Shown in pieces: positions 23,401 to 24,396 of a DNA stretch of 24,396 nt. The DNA is from Rodentolepis nana (Eukaryota > Platyhelminthes > Cestoda > Cyclophyllidea > Hymenolepididae): NCBI GenBank assembly GCA_900617975.1, contig UZAE01000398.1, positions 1 to 24,396 of the forward strand, written 5' to 3'. Position 1 is the stretch's first letter, and each line of letters begins with the position of its first letter. The notes under the pieces were generated by a model that ran no database searches, was not told the origin of the DNA, and saw nothing but the letters and a program-made list of their open reading frames with translations. Made by a program: the position numbers and the translations under genes.

Positions 23401-23903
23401 TTTATGGCAAAAATTTGAGCGAAGTTACATTTAAAACTGAGGAATTTGAGAACAGAGCAAAGATTTTTAGCTTTCACGATCTGCAATAAGTGCTCTATTT
23501 AATAAACGTTTTTTAATCTATATTAAATATTTTTGACTTAAGTAATAGATAGTTCTGACTAACTGAACTAAAAGCTAGTGGTTAAATGAAATTTAATTTA
23601 AATCTGAGATGTTTTACCGGGAGGAGGACAATTACCACCCCCAAAATTACCTAAAAGGCATTAATTTTTCAACGAAACTGCTTTAGTTTTGATGTCAAGT
23701 CTTTGCATTCGCCCCTTATTTTAAGCCGCCGTTGTGTTTGATTCTACCTAAATATTTGAAAAAAATGTATTCGTTATGATTTTCTTTCTTTTTTGTTGTT
23801 ATGATGCTTAACATAAATTTCTTCAATTATTTAGACAAACCACATCCGTGAAATCTACGAGCGTGTCTATTTTGGCGGTTGCGACCCAACACTGCGCCGA
23901 TGG
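1979..23903 (+). CDS. SGSM: SGSM-family Rab GTPase-activating protein, internal part (9 exons, 566 residues, both ends outside window)
   Basis: Joined exons 1979-2420, 10142-10378, 11868-12091, 13203-13270, 16413-16589, 19073-19203, 21411-21612, 21788-21936 and 23835-23903 give one open frame of 566 codons. Every intron has GT-AG ends and phases match at all eight junctions. Seen blocks in SGSM1/2 order: LWTDPSAGEL and the GGPC block before it (end of RUN), VESLHQNERAPLLYGKNN, GYLSMHK, LKWAPN, YWDFAL, VYIHCHRH, GGTVILVRSDGVQYPP, CLETHLAPKGSLNPP, QILTRVFNGWLAYTRSL and VYFGGCDPTLRR. Known for the family: SGSM1/RUTBC2 and SGSM2/RUTBC1 bind Rab9A through a PH-like domain, act as GAPs for Rab36 and for Rab32/Rab33B respectively, and also contact Rap GTPases, on late-endosome/Golgi traffic routes. 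Inferred: a RabGAP-type trafficking regulator. The catalytic TBC residues lie beyond the window, so activity cannot be judged. SGSM1 versus SGSM2 cannot be decided; the gene may predate that split. Confidence 0.9.
3424..3755 (-). mobile_element. SINE-like retroposon, copy 1 (full length, with target-site duplication)
   Basis: Full-length copy of the family, antisense to the gene. It is flanked by CTTAATGGGAAT at 3412-3423 and 3756-3767; extending three more bases gives 14 of 15 matching. On its own sense strand the tail ends CTGCCATTTGATATAAATAAA, directly before the duplication. The internal C run is 15 bases (G15 on the + strand at 3532-3546). A perfect donor-like GAG|GTAAGT lies on the + strand with GT at 3736. 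Confidence 0.9.
4651..4905 (+). repeat. GC-rich diverged repeat, copy A
   Basis: A block clearly richer in G+C than its surroundings. It shares a series of short blocks, in order, with 22541-22807: GAGGA.ACAG near the start, CTGC.CTC..GAC in the middle, and TTCCAG..TGTTCTA with AGCGCG and CAGCC near the end. Identity is modest with several gaps, and the boundaries are approximate. No coding frame or terminal repeat is evident, and its class is unknown. By eye only; a pairwise alignment is needed to settle it. Confidence 0.5.
5350..5481 (+). repeat. Retroposon 3' tail with exact 52-bp tandem duplication
   Basis: Units 5350-5400 and 5402-5452 are identical over 51 bases, with one spacer T. After the second unit comes AAAGCCTGCCATTTGAAATA followed by AAT repeats. 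The part from GAAGTCAA through GGGCTAATGATAA and TATCA to GCCTGCCATTTGA matches the 3' tail of the SINE-like family, here on the opposite strand. The upstream 20 bases (CCCTTGTGGAAAGCT) differ from the SINE. So this may be the tail of a partner LINE or of another family that shares the tail. Weak flanking similarity (TAACTTCTAT / TAATTTCTAT) could be a degraded target-site duplication. Confidence 0.8.
6589..6598. repeat. C10 homopolymer
   Basis: Ten Cs in intron a, outside any recognised repeat copy. Confidence 0.95.
7701..7714. repeat. G14 homopolymer
   Basis: Fourteen Gs in intron a followed by a purine-rich stretch (GAGAAGTGGAAGGGGAGAGG). It resembles the G-run region of the antisense SINE, but the neighbouring SINE blocks are absent, so I do not assign it to that family. 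Confidence 0.9.
10142..10378 (+). CDS. SGSM: SGSM exon b: linker and start of PH-like Rab-binding domain (residues 148-226)
   Basis: Acceptor TTTTCCTCCAG|A with a good pyrimidine tract; donor CCC|GTAAGC; phase 0 at both ends. The first ~50 residues are a polar, Asp/His/Arg-rich linker with no recognisable homologue. The last 26 residues are the most conserved block in the window: DYVESLHQNERAPLLYGKNN followed by VIVQP, against VESLHQNSR..LLYGKNNVLVQP in vertebrate SGSM proteins. In the family this block opens the PH-like module that binds Rab9A. It is the anchor that identifies the gene. Confidence 0.93.
10379..11867 (+). other. SGSM intron b (1.5 kb, phase 0)
   Basis: GTAAGC...CCTTTAG. About one fifth of it is SINE-like copy 2 (11193-11517). 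The rest is AT-rich with no recognised element. A - strand open frame at 10972-11166 has no family match that I can see. Confidence 0.85.
11193..11517 (-). mobile_element. SINE-like retroposon, copy 2 (with target-site duplication)
   Basis: Flanked by CAAATACATTGTA at 11180-11192 and 11518-11530; extended by four bases it is 16 of 17 (CAAATACATTGTATTTG / CAAATACATTGTAATTG). The homopolymer run of other copies is broken here into AG-rich sequence (GAGAGAGGAGGAACAG). The sense tail is CTGACATTTGATACAAACAAA. The + strand has GAG|GTAAGT with GT at 11497 and an acceptor-like TTAGTTGACTTCAG ending at 11253. Confidence 0.9.
11868..12091 (+). CDS. SGSM: SGSM exon c: PH-like domain with enlarged loop (residues 227-301)
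   Basis: Acceptor CCTTTAG|A at 11866-11867; donor AATC|GTAAGT at 12092. It starts in phase 0 and leaves two bases (TC) of a serine codon. ISGYLSMHK (vertebrate VPGYLSLHQ) and IKLKWAPNRAMS (vertebrate TLKWTPNQLMN) are conserved strands of the PH-like domain. Between LKWAPN and the next exon's YWDFAL there are about 40 residues, mostly charged and Gln/Lys/Arg-rich. Vertebrate SGSM proteins have roughly 15 there as I recall them. The exon continues into the serine completed by exon d. Confidence 0.9.
12092..13202 (+). other. SGSM intron c (1.1 kb, phase 2)
   Basis: GTAAGT...ATTTTAG. Contains SINE-like copy 3 with its duplication (12335-12682). The remaining sequence is AT-rich with nothing else recognised. 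Confidence 0.85.
12349..12668 (-). mobile_element. SINE-like retroposon, copy 3 (320 bp, with perfect target-site duplication)
   Basis: Bounded by a perfect 14-base duplication, GCACATAGCATCAT, at 12335-12348 and 12669-12682. This fixes the element exactly: sense 5' end GGGGTGTGCGATAGACTTAC, sense 3' end CTGCCATTTGTTAAAAA. The variable direct duplication, short A-rich tail and absence of terminal inverted repeats indicate target-primed retroposition, not a DNA transposon. The head has small palindromes (CACGTG, GTGCAC, GTATAC). I could not see convincing tRNA, 5S or 7SL ancestry; TTCGACTAC is only a weak box B candidate. Internal C10 run (+ strand G10 at 12551-12560). Confidence 0.92.
13203..13270 (+). 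CDS. SGSM: SGSM exon d: short 68-bp exon of the PH-like domain (residues 301-324)
   Basis: Acceptor GCATTTTAG|T; donor CACT|GTAAGT. With the TC from exon c it reads S-SYWDFALDIDIKKVVYIHC-HRH and leaves one base, T. YWDFAL and VVYIHCH match the vertebrate SGSM block YWDYA...IVYLHCHQQ. The phase (2 in, 1 out) agrees with both neighbours, which makes this small exon secure despite its length. Confidence 0.92.
13271..16412 (+). other. SGSM intron d (3.1 kb, phase 1)
   Basis: GTAAGT...TTCCTCAG. No copy of the SINE-like family. It holds a (TA)7 microsatellite at 13679-13692 and a possible, very degenerate reverse-transcriptase scrap around 14718-14803. Otherwise AT-rich without recognised features. 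Confidence 0.8.
13679..13692. repeat. (TA)7 microsatellite
   Basis: Seven uninterrupted TA units inside a longer AT-only stretch in intron d. Confidence 0.9.
16413..16589 (+). CDS. SGSM: SGSM exon e: PH-like domain core (residues 324-383)
   Basis: Acceptor TTCTTCCTCAG|A with a strong pyrimidine tract; donor GATTA|GTGAGT. It opens with AT, completing a tyrosine codon, and ends with one base. GGTVILVRSDGVQYPPLDFP then CLETHLAPKGSLNPP aligns with the vertebrate SGSM pattern GGTVVLVSQDG.QRPP..FP, then CLENGLLP.GQL.PPLW. This is the best family match inside the PH-like domain after exon b. An 11-base C run (16605-16615) starts 15 bases after the donor. Confidence 0.93.
16590..19072 (+). other. 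SGSM intron e (2.5 kb, phase 1)
   Basis: GTGAGT...TTTGCAG. A C11 run at 16605-16615 lies just inside the donor. No repeat family member, RNA gene or exon recognised in the rest. Confidence 0.8.
16605..16615. repeat. C11 homopolymer next to the exon e donor
   Basis: Eleven Cs on the gene's sense strand starting 15 bases after the GTGAGT donor. Such a run is improbable in AT-rich DNA, and its position could affect donor use, for example through poly(C)-binding proteins. That role is inference only. Confidence 0.9.
19073..19203 (+). CDS. SGSM: SGSM exon f: linker and last PH-like strand (residues 383-426)
   Basis: Acceptor TTTTTTGCAG|C; starts with two bases that complete a threonine codon. 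It encodes a Ser/Pro/Thr-rich linker, then HTQFCFRIDI, equivalent to the vertebrate TDYVFRIIYP. The 3' end is the least certain of all: GT occurs at 19201, 19204 and 19208. GTAGGT at 19204 fits the donor consensus best and, like 19201, keeps phase 0 for exon g; choosing 19201 would remove one valine. Reading on without splicing reaches a stop at 19242-19244. Confidence 0.82.
20112..20160 (+). repeat. Purine tract (GAG/GGA repeats ending in G9)
   Basis: 49 bases on the + strand are all A or G except one T at 20131. They consist of GAG/GGA triplets and finish with nine Gs. A perfect polypurine/polypyrimidine run of this kind can form triplex DNA, and in RNA GAGGA repeats resemble purine-rich splicing enhancers; both are general properties, not shown here. 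Confidence 0.9.
21211..21236. repeat. CT microsatellite / pyrimidine tract
   Basis: (CT)7 from 21212 to 21225, extended by further C and T to 21236. It lies about 175 bases before the exon g acceptor, too far upstream to be its pyrimidine tract. Confidence 0.85.
21411..21612 (+). CDS. SGSM: SGSM exon g: linker and conserved pre-TBC helix, first part (residues 427-494)
   Basis: Acceptor TTTAAGAAACAG|G; donor GGAT|GTGCGT; phase 0 in, one base out. ETGFRFFSSTRR is followed by a Ser/Thr/Asn/Pro-rich linker of about 40 residues. The exon then ends in HTMQQQILTRVFNG, matching vertebrate MK.QI.SRAFYGW. The tryptophan codon is split between this exon (T) and the next (GG), which supports both boundaries. 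Confidence 0.9.
21788..21936 (+). CDS. SGSM: SGSM exon h: pre-TBC conserved segment (residues 494-543)
   Basis: The acceptor is TTTTCTTTTAAG|G (AAG rather than CAG/TAG, with a good pyrimidine tract). The donor is AAAG|GTGCGA, phase 0. It reads WLAYTRSLNQIRNKLQTLV, then a Pro-rich insert, then LTADFWYKFRHSGGK. These match the vertebrate SGSM blocks WLAYCRHLSTVRTHLSALV and GLT..VW.KY. Intron g before it is only 175 bp, against 1.1-7.7 kb for the other complete introns. Confidence 0.92.
22497..22506. repeat. G10 homopolymer
   Basis: Ten Gs in intron h, about 35 bases before the GC-rich repeat copy B. Confidence 0.95.
22541..22807 (+). repeat. GC-rich diverged repeat, copy B, with heat-shock-element match
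   Basis: Related by eye to 4651-4905, same orientation. The clearest shared part is CTTTCCAGAATGTTCTAAAG with AGCGCG and CAGCC after it. Within it, 22747-22759 reads TTCcaGAAtgTTC, an exact three-unit heat shock element; in copy A the middle unit is GCT. Boundaries are approximate and element class is unknown. Confidence 0.5.
23021..23338 (-). mobile_element. SINE-like retroposon, copy 4
   Basis: Full-length family member from CAAATGGCAGGCG to GCGCACCC on the + strand. No clean target-site duplication could be seen: the tail side is an AT-only stretch and the head side is AATTTTAACAAAAATC. It is therefore probably older, or its flank has changed. Internal run is G11 on the + strand (23122-23132). 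Donor-like GAG|GTAAGT with GT at 23320 and acceptor-like TTAGTTGACTTCAG ending at 23070. Confidence 0.88.
23835..23903 (+). CDS. SGSM: SGSM exon i: entry into the TBC (RabGAP) domain (residues 544-566)
   Basis: Acceptor TTCAATTATTTAG|A; donor ATGG|GTTAGT; phase 0 at both ends, 69 bp. TNHIREIYERVYFGGCDPTL, then RRW, corresponds to the vertebrate SGSM start of the TBC domain, LL..YYGG..PEIRK.VWPFLLGHY. R564 aligns with the arginine of the first TBC signature (RxxxW); the signature tryptophan must come from the next exon beyond the window. The frame stays open for some 26 codons past the donor, so a longer 3' end is possible but less likely. Confidence 0.88.
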
Positions 23904-24396
23904 GTTAGTGAAAAATATTTTAATCAATATCAACTCTACTGTTTATTATCAGGCAATATGTTAGCACAGTCTGCTGTTGTCTGAACTTTGGCTCATTCCA
24001 TCTATAATCAATGTGGATCTTTTATTTGCTAGTAGTAAAACTATCTATCTATATCAAATGGCAGGCGTTTTGATAGTTATCATTAGCCCTTTAGTTGACT
24101 TCGGGCTTCACAGAAGGGAGGAACATGAAAGTGAGAAAAATTCGACATGGGAAAAGAAGAGCGTTTCGCAGATGTAAAAGAGATAGACGGACACAAAGGT
24201 AGAGAAAAAGGTAAGATGGGTACTGTGGAAGGGGTCGAATATGACATACAGTGGGGTCATGGTAGTTTGAAGTCAGAGGTCAACTGCCAGTTGATAGACT
24301 TTTTTGCCGTATGAGTATACGTTGCCCAGGGTGCACCACGTGGAGGTAAGTCTATCGCACACCCCCTAGTAGTAAAACTAATGTTATGTAGACATA
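23904..24396 (+). other. SGSM intron i (start only)
   Basis: Begins GTTAGT and runs off the window. Two thirds of what is visible is SINE-like copy 5, whose duplication starts 125 bases after the exon. Confidence 0.8.
24044..24365 (-). mobile_element. SINE-like retroposon, copy 5 (with perfect target-site duplication)
   Basis: Bounded by a perfect 15-base duplication, CTAGTAGTAAAACTA, at 24029-24043 and 24366-24380. The sense tail is CTGCCATTTGATATAGATAGA. The long G run of the other copies is absent here. GAG|GTAAGT on the + strand has GT at 24346; the acceptor-like CAG of other copies is CGG here. The intact duplication suggests a recent insertion. Confidence 0.92.

Larger units (their letters stand above)
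21937..23834 (+). other. SGSM intron h (1.9 kb, phase 0)
   Basis: GTGCGA...ATTTAG. Holds a G10 run (22497-22506), the second GC-rich repeat copy (about 22541-22807) and SINE-like copy 4 (23021-23338). The remainder is AT-rich with no recognised feature. Confidence 0.8.

Overview
The window is animal nuclear DNA. It is AT-rich, and it carries one protein-coding gene on the + strand, split by large introns. Spliced across nine recognisable exons (1979-23903), the gene gives a continuous 566-residue reading frame. All eight exon junctions keep phase. The protein is a member of the SGSM family (small G protein signaling modulator; vertebrate SGSM1/RUTBC2 and SGSM2/RUTBC1). These are Rab GTPase-activating proteins with the order RUN domain, PH-like Rab-binding domain, TBC domain. 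The window holds the last part of the RUN domain, the whole PH-like region, the linker and the first residues of the TBC domain. Both ends of the gene lie outside the window, and no promoter or polyadenylation region is present.

The species cannot be named from the sequence. A single SGSM gene quite diverged from the vertebrate proteins, AT-rich kilobase introns and many young retroposon insertions suit an invertebrate. A parasitic flatworm (tapeworm or fluke) is my best guess, held with low confidence.

Layout: 1-1978 is noncoding, probably the intron before the first visible exon, and starts with a retroposon fragment. Exon a (1979-2420) is the RUN tail and a linker. Intron a (2421-10141, 7.7 kb) holds a full retroposon, a GC-rich diverged repeat and a 52-bp tandem duplication in a retroposon tail. 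Exons b to f (10142-10378, 11868-12091, 13203-13270, 16413-16589, 19073-19203) encode the PH-like Rab-binding module. Exons g to i (21411-21612, 21788-21936, 23835-23903) encode the linker, a conserved helical segment and the start of the TBC domain.

The most notable content is a family of about 320-bp SINE-like retroposons. Six copies lie in the window, one cut by the window edge, and all are on the - strand, antisense to the gene. Four are flanked by clear 12-17-bp target-site duplications. All end in a conserved 3' tail that also appears in a separate + strand fragment with a different upstream part. Read on the gene's sense strand, every copy that keeps its head carries a perfect 5' splice site (GAG|GTAAGT). 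Three also carry a plausible 3' splice site about 250 bp upstream, so these repeats look ready to be exonised. A second, older GC-rich repeat pair (about 4651-4905 and 22541-22807) and many long G or C homopolymer runs in otherwise AT-rich DNA are the other unexplained features.
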